Of a DNA stretch of 60,440 nucleotides, positions 34,395 through 43,028 are shown piece after piece; the first letter of the stretch is position 1, and every line of letters starts with the position of its first letter. The notes below the pieces were generated by a model, which was not told the origin of the DNA, ran no database searches, and was given only the letters and a program-made list of their open reading frames with translations. The translations under genes were made by a program, and so were the position numbers. The stretch spans positions 1 to 60,440 of the forward strand of contig CAOJOK010000010.1 in NCBI GenBank assembly GCA_948440265.1, in the 5' to 3' direction. The stretch comes from an uncultured Clostridia bacterium (GTDB lineage: Bacteria > Bacillota > Clostridia > Christensenellales > Pumilibacteraceae).

Positions 34395-34979
34395 ATGAAT
34401 AATTTGAATTTGACAAAAGCCGAAAGGCTGGCAAAAACGAAAGGAATACGCGGTTGGACGGCGATGCTGTGTCTGCTCGCGCTTATGTGCCTGGACCAGT
34501 TTGTGCTTCAGATACCGTTTATGAATATCGTGTTCCCCATTCTGCTCATCTGTGCGGCGTCTATGTCGCTTACGAAAAATCTCGTGCTTGTCGCGCTGTA
34601 TTCGATAATTTTCGAATTGAGCTGCGTTGCCTGGAATCCTGCGGACATTCTCTGCGCGCAATGGTGGCTTTTGGAAGTTTTCGTCGGATATCTTATGCCG
34701 CTTCTCGTCTACAAGGCGATAAACCGCAAGCACAAAAACACGAGCATATTCGCGTATGCCGGTATGGCGGCGCTCGGGCAGTTCGCCTACTATTGGGTGT
34801 CCGTCGCGGCGACGGTTCTGCTGTTTGGATTAAACCCTGCGGTATACGCGTTGAGCGATTTGCCTTATCAGATAGTGGGTTGTGCGGCGACGTTTGTCTG
34901 CGCCCTGCCCGTTGCGGCAATATACAAGCTCTTTACGGGCGAACTGCGGTTTAAGAAAAAAGCCGCCGTCGAAGCGTAA
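34395..34979 (+). CDS. ECF transporter S component, probably for cobalamin or a precursor
   Basis: A 194-residue membrane protein with about six helices (TAMLCLLALMCLDQFVL, IVFPILLICAASMSL, LVLVALYSIIFELSC, WWLLEVFVGYLMPLLVY, IFAYAGMAALGQFAYYWVS, and the last around VGCAATFVCALPVAAIY) and a basic C terminus. This size and topology fit S components of energy-coupling factor importers, and the internal duplication and Gly-poor helices resemble the CblT/QueT-like group. The start is the ATG at 34395 with GAGGTG upstream. As last gene of a cobalamin-riboswitch operon, its substrate is probably B12 or a precursor. EcfA/EcfT are not in the window, as expected for a shared-module transporter. Confidence 0.75.
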   Translation: MNNLNLTKAERLAKTKGIRGWTAMLCLLALMCLDQFVLQIPFMNIVFPILLICAASMSLTKNLVLVALYSIIFELSCVAWNPADILCAQWWLLEVFVGYLMPLLVYKAINRKHKNTSIFAYAGMAALGQFAYYWVSVAATVLLFGLNPAVYALSDLPYQIVGCAATFVCALPVAAIYKLFTGELRFKKKAAVEA

Positions 34980-35007
34980 AGCGGCAAAACAATTTAAGCT
35001 CAAAAGC

Positions 35008-35042
35008 AAAGGACCTGCGTCTGTTACGCAAGTCCTTTTTTT
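35008..35042 (+). terminator. intrinsic terminator of the cobalamin operon
   Basis: AAAGGACCTGCGT/ACGCAAGTCCTTT hairpin (one mismatch) with a five-base loop, followed by a T run that ends next to the converging gene at 35043. Confidence 0.9.
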
Positions 35043-35231
35043 CTACCAATCCTGTTTTTTCAGCGACGGGCTTTTGACGTCGTCGTGGAATTCGAAATAT
35101 TTTCGTTTGAACGCTTCGACGTCGGTTTCGTACAGCGCGGCTATTTCTTCCAGCTCCTCGGGAGAAAAGTCCGACATACTGATTTCGCCGTCATAGCTTT
35201 CGAACAGGCGCATAAAATCTCTTTCCGTCAC
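35043..35231 (-). CDS. small acidic hypothetical protein
   Basis: A 62-residue acidic, mostly helical protein (MTERDFMRLFESYDGEI, then FSPEELEEIAALYETDVE). It begins two bases after the RAYT-like gene on the same strand and is presumably translated from the same message. No family recognised; the length and position argue for a real gene. Confidence 0.6.
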   Translation of the reverse strand: MTERDFMRLFESYDGEISMSDFSPEELEEIAALYETDVEAFKRKYFEFHDDVKSPSLKKQDW

Positions 35232-35233
35232 GG

Positions 35234-35980
35234 CTACTCCCTCCCTGCCTTCAAGCGGCGTTCCACTTCGCTCTTGCCGACGTCGAACAGCAGTGCGATA
35301 CGGCGGATACTGACGCCGCGTTCGTGCAGAAAGGTCACGAGCACGGTTTCGTCTTCTTCGTCGAGATTTTCCAAATCTTCCTGCGACAGCCCTTTCAGTC
35401 TTTCGCGCAGAAGTTCCTTAATCTGTTCGTCGGTCAGTCTTTCGGGGGTCTTTATGAAATCGCTCTTTTGCGACATAAGCGTTTTAAACGTATGGGGCGA
35501 ATCTTCGCAAAGCATCATAACCGTACCGCCGCGCGTGCTCTCCGTGCCTTTCGCGTAAGAGTTATAGCTGGAAAACTCGTATTCCAATCCGTCCTTTATA
35601 TTGTTTGCAAGCGGAGTGCGGTGGACGTATCGCACGGCGTCCAAAACGGCTTCTTCGCTTTCCAGCGGTCTGGACTTGAATCTGTCGTAAAACAGCTTGC
35701 CGCTTCTCGCATACTTGATATTATAGCCGTTTGTATATTTGGGCAGTACCTTCCGCATAAGCTCGGATATTCCGAAAAGCCCTTCCTTTATCACAAGATG
35801 TATCTTTTCGGGGAAAAGCGCGTACGCCAAAACTTCGGCGAAGTCTTCTTCCGCCGCCGCTTTCAACAGACCGAGAAACTTGCGGTAATCGTCGTTTTCT
35901 ATGAAAATAAGTTTATTGTCGGAAACGACTTCCGCATAATACATTCCCGACTCGGCACGCTGTCTTGCTTTTCTCGCCAC
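35234..35980 (-). CDS. RAYT-like (Y1 transposase) protein, probably domesticated
   Basis: Relative of REP-associated tyrosine transposases, 248 residues. The Y1_Tnp layout is clear: MARKARQ with SGMYYAEVV at the N terminus, YRKFLGLLK, then LFPEKIHLVIKEG where active enzymes have a His-hydrophobic-His metal motif, FYDRFKSRPLESEE, and RYVHRTPLANNIK with the catalytic Tyr. The first His of the metal motif is Lys here and the early YHV-type His is Tyr, so cleavage activity is doubtful. A C-terminal extension (about 190-248) ends in a helix-turn-helix (SIRRIALLFDVGKSEVERRL). A cellular DNA-binding role is possible. Confidence 0.82.
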   Translation of the reverse strand: MARKARQRAESGMYYAEVVSDNKLIFIENDDYRKFLGLLKAAAEEDFAEVLAYALFPEKIHLVIKEGLFGISELMRKVLPKYTNGYNIKYARSGKLFYDRFKSRPLESEEAVLDAVRYVHRTPLANNIKDGLEYEFSSYNSYAKGTESTRGGTVMMLCEDSPHTFKTLMSQKSDFIKTPERLTDEQIKELLRERLKGLSQEDLENLDEEDETVLVTFLHERGVSIRRIALLFDVGKSEVERRLKAGRE

Positions 35981-36004
35981 TTGACCACGCCGCTCCTTAT
36001 GTCG

Positions 36005-36643
36005 TTATTTCGTTCCGAAAAGGCGGTCTCCCGCGTCGCCGAGACCGGGCAGTATGTAGCCGTTTTCGTTCAGGCATTTATCCAGCGTGGACAGATAGAT
36101 ATTCACGTCGGGGTGTTCTTCCGCCACTCTTTTCACGCCTTCGGGCGCGCCTATTATGTTCATAAGTTTTATCGACTTGCAGCCGCGCTTTTTCAAAAGG
36201 TTTATCGCGTCGCACGCGCTTCCGCCCGTCGCCAGCATAGGGTCGAGCAGTATCGCCTGCATATTCTCTATGCCTTCGGGAAGTTTGCAGTAATACTCCT
36301 TCGGTTCCAGCGTTTCTTCGTCGCGGTACATTCCTATATGCCCGACCTTTGCCGTCGGAAACAGCGCGTGCACGCCGCTCACCATTCCCAGACCTGCGCG
36401 CAGTATCGGCACTATCGCCACACTGCCTTCCACAACCATCTGCTGCTCGCAGTCGGCAAGCGGCGTGGAAACGGTCACCGTCTTTGTCGGCACTTCTTTG
36501 AAGCTCTCGAAAGTTATGAGCGTGGTGATTTCTTCGACCAGCTCCCGAAACTGTTTCATTCCGGTGTTCTTGTCTCTCAAGATGGCTATTTTATGTCTTA
36601 TGAGCGGATGGTCGAGCACCGTTACGTTCTTATAGTTCTTCAT
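36005..36643 (-). CDS. upp: uracil phosphoribosyltransferase
   Basis: Salvages uracil: uracil + PRPP to UMP. The 212 residues have the N-terminal [28 protein letters not shown], the PRPP loop [13 protein letters not shown] and the uracil-binding end [17 protein letters not shown]. It follows uraA by two bases on the same strand, a transport-plus-salvage pair. Confidence 0.98.
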   Translation of the reverse strand: MKNYKNVTVLDHPLIRHKIAILRDKNTGMKQFRELVEEITTLITFESFKEVPTKTVTVSTPLADCEQQMVVEGSVAIVPILRAGLGMVSGVHALFPTAKVGHIGMYRDEETLEPKEYYCKLPEGIENMQAILLDPMLATGGSACDAINLLKKRGCKSIKLMNIIGAPEGVKRVAEEHPDVNIYLSTLDKCLNENGYILPGLGDAGDRLFGTK

Positions 36644-36645
36644 CG

Positions 36646-38169
36646 TTATTCCTCCGTATTTTTGTCTTCTGCCGCCGCCGCTTCATCGAGCGCGTCGGTT
36701 TGCTCATCTTCTCTGACCGTCTCGGGCTGTCCGCCCGTTTCGGAATTTTCGGCTGCGGCGATTATTACGGCTTCGGCTTTCTTCTTGCCGCCGATATTGA
36801 CGAGCACGTTTACGAGTATGCCGAGTATGAGCGCGCAGGCGACCGACGTTATGCTTATCTGACCGAACGTGACTACCATTCCGCCCACGCCCGCAATCAG
36901 TATGACGGACACGACGAACAGGTTTTTGTTATCGTTCAAATCGACGTTTTGTATCATCTTCAAGCCGGACACCGCTATGAACCCGTACAGAGCCACACAC
37001 ACGCCGCCCATAACGCATTTGGGTATCGTGGCAAGGAACGTTATGACGGGCGCGATAAACGACGCCGCTATCGCCATAAGCGCGGTGACGAATATGGTTA
37101 TGACCGACGCGTTGCCCGATATTGCCACACAGCCGACGGACTCTCCGTATGTGGTGTTCGGACAGCCGCCGAACACGGCGCCTGCGACCGAGCCGATACC
37201 GTCGCCGAGCAGAGTTTTTGAAAGACCCGGGTCTTTCAAAAGGTCGGTTTCTATAATCGAAGATATGTTTTTATGGTCGGCAAGGTGTTCTGCGAACACG
37301 ACGAATGCGACGGGGATATACCCTATGGCAATCGCGCCTATGTATGCGCCGATACTGCTGTTTGCCGCCGGAGTCAGTCCGCCCTTGAATACTTCGAGAA
37401 AGGCGAACGACGGATACCACTGCATTTTCGTGAACAGCGAGAAATCGATTATCATAAGCGCTTCGACTTTCGCCGCGTGTCCTACGCCCGTCAGTATTGC
37501 CGCAAGCGCATAGCCCGACACTATACCTATGACGAACGGTATCATTTTAAGCAGTTTCTTGCCGTACACCGAGCAGACTATGGTTACGCCGAGCGTGACA
37601 AGTCCGCACAAAAGGGCGAGATAGGGCGAACAGAGCATTCTTGCGCCTTCCTGTAAGATGGGCTCTCCGTCCTTTATTATCCATTCCATTATGGGCGCGG
37701 TCGCGCTGCCCTGCATCAAATCGCCTATCGCGTTGCCTGCAAGCGACAGTCCTATTATCGCTACGGTGGGTCCTATGACGACTGCCGGCATAACCTTGTC
37801 TATCCACTTGACCCCCGCAAGCTTGACTATGACGGCAAGCAGTACGTATACAACGCCTGCAAACGCCGCGCCTATAAGCAGTCCGAGATAGCCGAGCGAC
37901 ATAGATACGCCGCCTGCAAACGCCGCGCTCATAGGTCCTATGAATGCGAACGAGCTGCCTAAAAACACCGGACTTTTGAAGCGCGTGAACAGCTGATAGA
38001 CAATCGTGCCCACGCCTGCGCCGAACAGCGCCGCGGATATGGACATATTGTTTCCGACGATAATCGGAACGGCAATGGTCGCCGCAAGTATCGCCAAAAG
38101 CTGCTGCAAAGAAAACAGTAGCAGTTTTCCCACTGTGGGTCGGTCTTTGACCCCGTAAATCATTTTCAT
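36646..38169 (-). CDS. uraA: uracil permease (NCS2 family)
   Basis: Proton-linked uracil importer in the cytoplasmic membrane, 507 residues with about 14 helices. NCS2 signatures: [18 protein letters not shown] at the N terminus, [15 protein letters not shown] with the substrate-binding Glu, and [22 protein letters not shown]. The C-terminal 55 residues are a hydrophilic Glu/Asp/Ala-rich tail not seen in the E. coli protein. AGGAG precedes the ATG. Operon with upp. Confidence 0.96.
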   Translation of the reverse strand: MKMIYGVKDRPTVGKLLLFSLQQLLAILAATIAVPIIVGNNMSISAALFGAGVGTIVYQLFTRFKSPVFLGSSFAFIGPMSAAFAGGVSMSLGYLGLLIGAAFAGVVYVLLAVIVKLAGVKWIDKVMPAVVIGPTVAIIGLSLAGNAIGDLMQGSATAPIMEWIIKDGEPILQEGARMLCSPYLALLCGLVTLGVTIVCSVYGKKLLKMIPFVIGIVSGYALAAILTGVGHAAKVEALMIIDFSLFTKMQWYPSFAFLEVFKGGLTPAANSSIGAYIGAIAIGYIPVAFVVFAEHLADHKNISSIIETDLLKDPGLSKTLLGDGIGSVAGAVFGGCPNTTYGESVGCVAISGNASVITIFVTALMAIAASFIAPVITFLATIPKCVMGGVCVALYGFIAVSGLKMIQNVDLNDNKNLFVVSVILIAGVGGMVVTFGQISITSVACALILGILVNVLVNIGGKKKAEAVIIAAAENSETGGQPETVREDEQTDALDEAAAAEDKNTEE

Positions 38170-38242
38170 CGGTTATTCTCCTAATCTTTGCGTTTGGATA
38201 TGCCTGTCCCCGTTTCCCGTGGCGGCGTATCCTCGATTTTTT

Positions 38243-38271
38243 ATTATAAACAAACTCGGAGAAAAAGTCAA
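38243..38271 (-). promoter_or_regulatory. promoter of uraA-upp
   Basis: TTGACT (38266-38271), 17-bp spacer, TATAAT (38243-38248) on the minus strand, with about 65 bases of leader. No PyrR-type attenuator was recognised. Confidence 0.8.
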
Positions 38272-38315
38272 CCTTTACGGCGATTAAATCGGCGTTATTT
38301 CGACAATAGCTGCGT

Positions 38316-39206
38316 TTACAGAGCGCGGCGCGCCGAAATGTAATACGACCAGCGCTTGGCGGAAATCTCCTCTATGACGGCATAATCGGACGCCGTGTGC
38401 AGAATGTGATTGTCGCCGAGATAGAGCGCGACGTGCCCTATGCGTTCCACTCCCGTTTTGTTTTTGCGGCTGTCGTTTGTGAAGAACATCAAGTCGCCCC
38501 TTTTCAGATTGTTTTTGCTTACCGCCTTGCCTTGCACGCTCTGCGAGCGGCTGGTGGTGTCGAGATTGACGTTCGCGCCCTTTTTGAATATGTACTGCAT
38601 AAGCGACGAACAGTCGAACTCGCTCACCGTGAACGCGCTGTTTTTGACTCCGTTGCCGAAGTGATAGCGCTGTGCTCCGTATACGTACGGCGTTCCCAAA
38701 AGTTTCTTGCCCTCGCCGATTACTTTTTCCACGCCGTCTTCCGCTTTCTCGAAGGAATACTTTCCTACATACGCCGACGACACATATCCGTAACCGTTTT
38801 TATACAGCACTTTATACCAGCCGCCTTCTTCTTCCGTATATGCCAGCATATCGCCGCTGTTTACGCTTCCCAGCACTTTATACGAAGTGCCTTTGCCTGC
38901 GCGCACGTTCAGTCCGTCTGTTTTGCTCATAATGAGAGTGTCTTTCGGCTTTACGGGAACGGGCGGCGGAACCACCGTCACGGGCGGTTCGACGGCAGGC
39001 GGCGTCGTTTCCCCCGTCTGCGGCGGCTCGGGCGCAACGTCGGTCGGGGGCACTGTTTCTATGATATCGGGCGTGCCGATTTCGGGCGGTACATCGACTT
39101 TCTGCGTAAATGCGGAGACGGTCAGGCTCAACGCTATTATCAGCGTACAGAGCGAAACTATGCCCGTTATTGCGGAGACGTCGAACATCTTAAGTATCTT
39201 TTTCAT
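38316..39206 (-). CDS. NlpC/P60 peptidoglycan endopeptidase with SH3 domain
   Basis: Secreted or membrane-anchored cell-wall hydrolase, 296 residues from the ATG at 39206 (AGAGGAG upstream; the longer frame is not supported). Order: one N-terminal membrane helix (AITGIVSLCTLIIALSLTV), a Pro/Thr-rich wall-spanning linker (about 42-90), a bacterial SH3 domain (GLNVRAGKGTSYKVLGSVNSGD to GYVSSAYVG), and NlpC/P60 with catalytic Cys in FDCSSLMQ, His in GHVALYLGD and a third His in HILHTAS. Usually cleaves gamma-D-Glu to diamino acid bonds. A TTGACA with TTAAAA at 17 bp lies just upstream. Confidence 0.93.
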   Translation of the reverse strand: MKKILKMFDVSAITGIVSLCTLIIALSLTVSAFTQKVDVPPEIGTPDIIETVPPTDVAPEPPQTGETTPPAVEPPVTVVPPPVPVKPKDTLIMSKTDGLNVRAGKGTSYKVLGSVNSGDMLAYTEEEGGWYKVLYKNGYGYVSSAYVGKYSFEKAEDGVEKVIGEGKKLLGTPYVYGAQRYHFGNGVKNSAFTVSEFDCSSLMQYIFKKGANVNLDTTSRSQSVQGKAVSKNNLKRGDLMFFTNDSRKNKTGVERIGHVALYLGDNHILHTASDYAVIEEISAKRWSYYISARRAL

Positions 39207-39365
39207 TTTTATACTCCTCTTGCGTAAAAATTTTTTACACCCCGATTTTAACAGACGAAAGAAAGGCTTGTCAAATTTCGAATGAGCACAGAATTTTCCA
39301 ATTGCCCTTTTTAAGCGCTTTTTTTTTCGGCTTTTTCGAAATTTATACATCAATCCGCGCTTTAC

Positions 39366-39394
39366 TTGACTTTTTACATAAGCGTATGTTAAAC
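39366..39394 (+). promoter_or_regulatory. promoter of the M18 aminopeptidase gene
   Basis: TTGACT (39366-39371), 17-bp spacer, TTAAAC (39389-39394), about 40 bases above the start codon, which has GAAGAAGG before it. Confidence 0.6.
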
Positions 39395-39432
39395 TTTTTC
39401 AAGAACGAAATTTCTTCGAAGAAGGTGAATTT

Positions 39433-40668
39433 ATGAACGGAGAACTTAAAAATTTTCTGCAATACGGATACACGCCGTTTCAGGTGTGTGATTTGGGAGA
39501 AAAGTTTTTGACGGCGCACGGTTTCGAGAAAACGGCGCTTCACACCCTTCCCGAGCTGAAAAAGGGCGGCAAATATTTTCTGACCGATTCCGGCACTCTC
39601 GTCGCCTTTACGGTCAATAAGCCCGACGGCTTTGCAATCGCGGCGGCGCACACCGATTCGCCGGCTCTTAAAATCAAGGGCGGAAAGGTCGGCGGCGCAA
39701 ACCCCGCGCGGCTGAACTGCGAAGTGTACGGCGGCGCGATTGACTATACGTTTTTCGACAGACCGCTGAAAATATGCGGCAGGGTCTATTTCGACGACGG
39801 CGGAAAAATAACCGCCGAGAACGTCGTTTCCCCGTTTTGCGTGACCATACCGTCGCTGGCGATACATTTACAGCGCGACGTAAACGGCTGTTTTGCGCCG
39901 TCCGTTCAAAACGACCTGTCCCCTATCCTGGGCGACGCCGAAACCTTTCTTTCGGCTTTCGGCGACAGGAAGATTATCGATTTCGACCTTTATGCCTGCC
40001 CTGCAACCGAGCCTTACGAAAGCGGCGCAAACGGCGAATATATCTGTTCGCCGCGCATAGACAATCTCACGAGCGTTTATTCCGCTCTTGCCGCGCTTAC
40101 AAGCGCCAAGAGCGCGGGCATCGGCGTTGCGGTATGTTTCAATTCCGAAGAAACGGGCAGCCGCACTCGGACGGCGGCGGCTTCGGCATTCCTTCCCACC
40201 GTGCTGGAAAAGATATTTTACGCCGCGGGCGGAGAGAATTATGCCGCCTGCATAGAAAACTCCTTTATGCTCTCGGCGGACAACGCGCACGCCCTGCACC
40301 CCGCGCACCCCGAAAAGAGCGACCCGATAAACAGAGTCGAGCTCGGCGGCGGAATCGTCATAAAACGGCACTCCAACTATGCCACGGACGCGCTTACGGC
40401 GGCGGTGGCGAAAAAAATATTTGCAAAGGCAAATCTTCCCGTCCAGGAATTCTATTCCCATTCCGACCAGCCCTGCGGCGGCACGATAGGTCTTATAAGC
40501 GCGGCGAACACGCTTATACGCACCTGCGACATCGGCATAGGACAGCTGGCTATGCATTCCGCGTCCGAGACCTGCCGCGCAAGCGACGTGGAAACTATGA
40601 CCAAGGGTTTGACGGCGGCGCTGTCTATGGCGGTGAAATTTTCGGACGGCGGCGCACAGGTTTTATAA
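39433..40668 (+). CDS. M18 family metalloaminopeptidase
   Basis: Cytoplasmic zinc aminopeptidase of the aspartyl-aminopeptidase (M18) family, 411 residues, close to the usual 430. Metal and catalytic motifs: AAAHTDSPALKIK, SPRIDNLTS, FNSEETGSRTRTAA, and HSDQPCGGTIG near the end with the last metal His. Removes N-terminal acidic or neutral residues from peptides. Single gene with promoter and terminator. Confidence 0.94.
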   Translation: MNGELKNFLQYGYTPFQVCDLGEKFLTAHGFEKTALHTLPELKKGGKYFLTDSGTLVAFTVNKPDGFAIAAAHTDSPALKIKGGKVGGANPARLNCEVYGGAIDYTFFDRPLKICGRVYFDDGGKITAENVVSPFCVTIPSLAIHLQRDVNGCFAPSVQNDLSPILGDAETFLSAFGDRKIIDFDLYACPATEPYESGANGEYICSPRIDNLTSVYSALAALTSAKSAGIGVAVCFNSEETGSRTRTAAASAFLPTVLEKIFYAAGGENYAACIENSFMLSADNAHALHPAHPEKSDPINRVELGGGIVIKRHSNYATDALTAAVAKKIFAKANLPVQEFYSHSDQPCGGTIGLISAANTLIRTCDIGIGQLAMHSASETCRASDVETMTKGLTAALSMAVKFSDGGAQVL

Positions 40669-40685
40669 TCGGCAAACAAAAAATT

Positions 40686-40722
40686 GCCGCGGCGACCGAA
40701 AGTCACCGCGGCTTTTCTTTTC
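40686..40722 (+). terminator. intrinsic terminator
   Basis: GCCGCGG/CCGCGGC stem, extended inwards by GAC/GTC, followed by TTTTCTTTT; lies between converging genes. Confidence 0.85.
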
Positions 40723-40735
40723 TATCTTTTCATTT

Positions 40736-41695
40736 CTATATTATACAATAAAACAGCGTTTTTACGGCGTTTGTCAGCGGCTGCACAGCGTCAATCACGG
40801 GTGCGGCAAGCCGTTCCACGGAAGCCGTGCAGGCGAATATGCCCACCATAGTCCCTATGCGGACAAACATCACGATAAAGAAAATGACTATCACCAAAGT
40901 GATTATCGCCTTTATTTTTCCTGCGCCGACCGTCTTTTTGATTTCCTTTTGAATATCGGGATATTCTTCGAAAGGTTCCGAACTTTTTTCTCCCGTCTTA
41001 TATTCATAGGAAATATCGTCGTTGCGGACATAGCTTTTATCGTGACCCAAAACGTAATCATAGTCGTCCTTGTTTTCGTCCTTATCGCGGACATAGCTTT
41101 TATATCCGTCGTCCTTGCCGAAAACGTGGTCGTCGTCGCACTTGCTTCCGTCATTGTCGCGGACGTAGCTTTTATATCCGCTGTCCTTGCCGAAAACGTG
41201 GTCGTCGCGGCAGGCGCCGCTGTCCTTTTTTGCAGGCGGCGTGACAGGCACGATTTTTTTCGCAGGCTTTTCGGCTTTTTTCGCAGACGCATATTCCGTT
41301 TTTGGTGCGGCAGGCTTTGGCTGTTCGTCTGCTTCCGAGCCCATATACTTGACCGCGTCGGCAATCTGCGCAAGGCGGTAGCGTTTGCACTTTTTCAGCG
41401 AATACGCCAATCTGGACGGAGAAAAGCTGATTTCGGAGCAGTCAACGATTATGACTTCTCCGCCGCTTTTTCTTTTCCACTTTATCTCGTCCAAAAAGAA
41501 CGACCATTTTTCTTCCGCGTCTTTTTCGTTAAGCGCGTCCGCGTCTATAGCGGCAAGAACGAGCCAGTCCGCGGCAAGAAGGGCGTCCTTGCCGTCGTCG
41601 GTCAAGATTTCCACGCCGCCCGTTTCAAGCGCACTTTCTACGGCGACCTTTGCGCTTTCGTCGCCGTAATTCAACACAAGAGCTTTTTTGCCCAT
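40736..41695 (-). CDS. hypothetical membrane protein with tandem repeats and possible TIR-like domain
   Basis: A 319-residue protein, family not recognised. Residues 1-120 form an alpha/beta domain (ALVLNYGDES; AADWLVLAAIDADALNEKDA; EEKWSFFLDEIKWKRK; EVIIVDCSEISF; PSRLAYSLKKCKRYRLAQI) whose strand-helix order and WSFFLDEI helix recall TIR-type domains; this is a guess. An Ala/Lys/Pro linker follows, then three tandem repeats of about 22 residues (DDHVFGKDSGYKSYVRD, DDHVFGKDDGYKSYVRD, DYVLGHDKSYVRND; about 164-225), and one or two membrane helices near the C terminus (AIITLVIVIFFIVMFVRIG). Co-transcribed with the membrane protein at 41710-42462. Confidence 0.75.
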   Translation of the reverse strand: MGKKALVLNYGDESAKVAVESALETGGVEILTDDGKDALLAADWLVLAAIDADALNEKDAEEKWSFFLDEIKWKRKSGGEVIIVDCSEISFSPSRLAYSLKKCKRYRLAQIADAVKYMGSEADEQPKPAAPKTEYASAKKAEKPAKKIVPVTPPAKKDSGACRDDHVFGKDSGYKSYVRDNDGSKCDDDHVFGKDDGYKSYVRDKDENKDDYDYVLGHDKSYVRNDDISYEYKTGEKSSEPFEEYPDIQKEIKKTVGAGKIKAIITLVIVIFFIVMFVRIGTMVGIFACTASVERLAAPVIDAVQPLTNAVKTLFYCII

Positions 41696-41709
41696 AGTTC
41701 TCTCCTACT

Positions 41710-42462
41710 TTATTTTCCTGCCACCGTTTCCGCTTCCACCACGACGACGTTTTCCGCGGCGTTCGCCGCCTCGTCGGGCTTTTGGTTTTTGGCGGCAGAC
41801 GCTTTTTCCGTTTTCGACTGCTTTTTGCTTTCCTTCGTATCCTTTGCGGGCTCCGTCTTTTCTTCCTTGAAATCGGGCATTTTCGCGGTTTCGGGAAGGG
41901 GCGGCGCTTTTCTGCCGAGCAGTTTATCTTTTACTCTGAACACCCAGCGGCGGAATTCTTCCAGCTTTTCGTTCTTAATTCCGCAAAAATCGGTGCGGAG
42001 TATCAAGCCGCGGTATTCGATTGACACCGTCACGGCTCTGCGGCTTTTGCGAATGAGATAGGTTATCACATAGCACAGCACGAGCGCGACTATGCCGATA
42101 CCCACGCCCAGACAAATGGGTAGCAGTAATTTTATCAGCGCTCTGCTTTCGTCGCCCACATAGCCGACTACGCCGAAAACCGTGCCTGCTATCGCGGCGA
42201 TGACCAAAAGGAAAATGCCGAGTCCGAAACCGCCCTTCGGTTTTTCGTACGCGTATGAAACCGCGCTGACGTTTGCCGCGTCGATAACAGACGACGACAT
42301 ACTCTCGCCCTTGCCGTCCGCGCTCACCGAAACGCCCACCGTGGAAAAATATATTCTTCTGTCTGTCAGTTCCAGCGACTTCGCCGCTTTCTTCACGCCG
42401 GGCGCGTATTCGCCGCCCAGACGCGCAACGAACTTTTCGCCGTCGTCTATGTAAGCACTCAT
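41710..42462 (-). CDS. hypothetical membrane protein with acidic/basic tail
   Basis: A 250-residue protein: an N-terminal soluble part (LTDRRIYFSTVGVSVSADGKG) that looks like a PH-type membrane-protein domain, two membrane helices (GIFLLVIAAIAGTVFGVVGYV and LIKLLLPICLGVGIGIVALVL), a strand-rich segment (VTVSIEYRGLILRTDFCGI), and a long Lys/Glu/Ala-rich tail (about 180-250). First gene of a pair with the repeat protein; GGGAGG precedes the ATG. Function unknown. Confidence 0.75.
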   Translation of the reverse strand: MSAYIDDGEKFVARLGGEYAPGVKKAAKSLELTDRRIYFSTVGVSVSADGKGESMSSSVIDAANVSAVSYAYEKPKGGFGLGIFLLVIAAIAGTVFGVVGYVGDESRALIKLLLPICLGVGIGIVALVLCYVITYLIRKSRRAVTVSIEYRGLILRTDFCGIKNEKLEEFRRWVFRVKDKLLGRKAPPLPETAKMPDFKEEKTEPAKDTKESKKQSKTEKASAAKNQKPDEAANAAENVVVVEAETVAGK

Positions 42463-42494
42463 CTTATGCCTCCCAATCTTTCGGTCTGTATTTT

Positions 42495-42523
42495 ATTTTA
42501 TCACTTTTTGCGGTAAAAGTCAA
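42495..42523 (-). promoter_or_regulatory. promoter of the two hypothetical membrane-protein genes
   Basis: TTGACT (42518-42523), 17-bp spacer, TAAAAT (42495-42500) on the minus strand; it overlaps the end of the tadA region. Confidence 0.7.
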
Positions 42524-42533
42524 TAGTTCGAAT

Positions 42534-43004
42534 TTATGTCGTTTCGGGTTTTGCGTTCTTTCTGCGCTCTTTGAAAAAGTCCTGTATGGGTTTTAAGCAC
42601 TCGTCTTCCAGCACGCCGCCCGTAATCTGCGCTCTGTGGTTGAATCTTTCGTCGTCCATAAGGTTGCATATGCTTCCGCCGCAGCCGAAGCGTTTGTCGT
42701 ACGCGCCGAAAACGACGCGCTTTATTCTGGAATATACAATGGCGCCGCTGCACATAACGCACGGTTCCAGCGTCACATACAGGTCGCAGTCGGCAAGATT
42801 CCAACGCCCCAGACGCTTGCAGGCGTTTCGGATTGCGACAATCTCCGCGTGAGCGGTGGCGTCGGGTGTGAACACGCGCATATTGCGTCCGCGCGCCACT
42901 ATCGTTCCGTCCTTGACTATGACCGCGCCGACGGGCACTTCCCCTCTCTTTTCCGCTTCCATAGCCTCGTTGAGCGCCGCTCTCATAAATTCTTCGTCGT
43001 TCAC
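42534..43004 (-). CDS. tadA: tRNA-specific adenosine deaminase
   Basis: Converts A34 of tRNA-Arg(ACG) to inosine; that tRNA is encoded at 1275-1350. The 156 residues show the deaminase zinc site: His52 and catalytic Glu54 in HAEIVAI, Cys82 and Cys85 in PCVMCSGAI, plus PVGAVIV and the tRNA-contact tail. Start is a GTG at 43004 with AAAGGAG six bases before. Last gene of the walJ operon. Confidence 0.97.
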   Translation of the reverse strand: MNDEEFMRAALNEAMEAEKRGEVPVGAVIVKDGTIVARGRNMRVFTPDATAHAEIVAIRNACKRLGRWNLADCDLYVTLEPCVMCSGAIVYSRIKRVVFGAYDKRFGCGGSICNLMDDERFNHRAQITGGVLEDECLKPIQDFFKERRKNAKPETT

Positions 43005-43028
43005 ATTCTGCTCCTTTGTTTTTGCGTT

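Noticed and set aside
41040..41200. CRISPR-like direct repeats
   Set aside because: The repeated DNA codes for the in-frame repeats of the membrane protein at 40736-41695; unit size and spacing follow codons and no spacers exist. No CRISPR array was found in the window.
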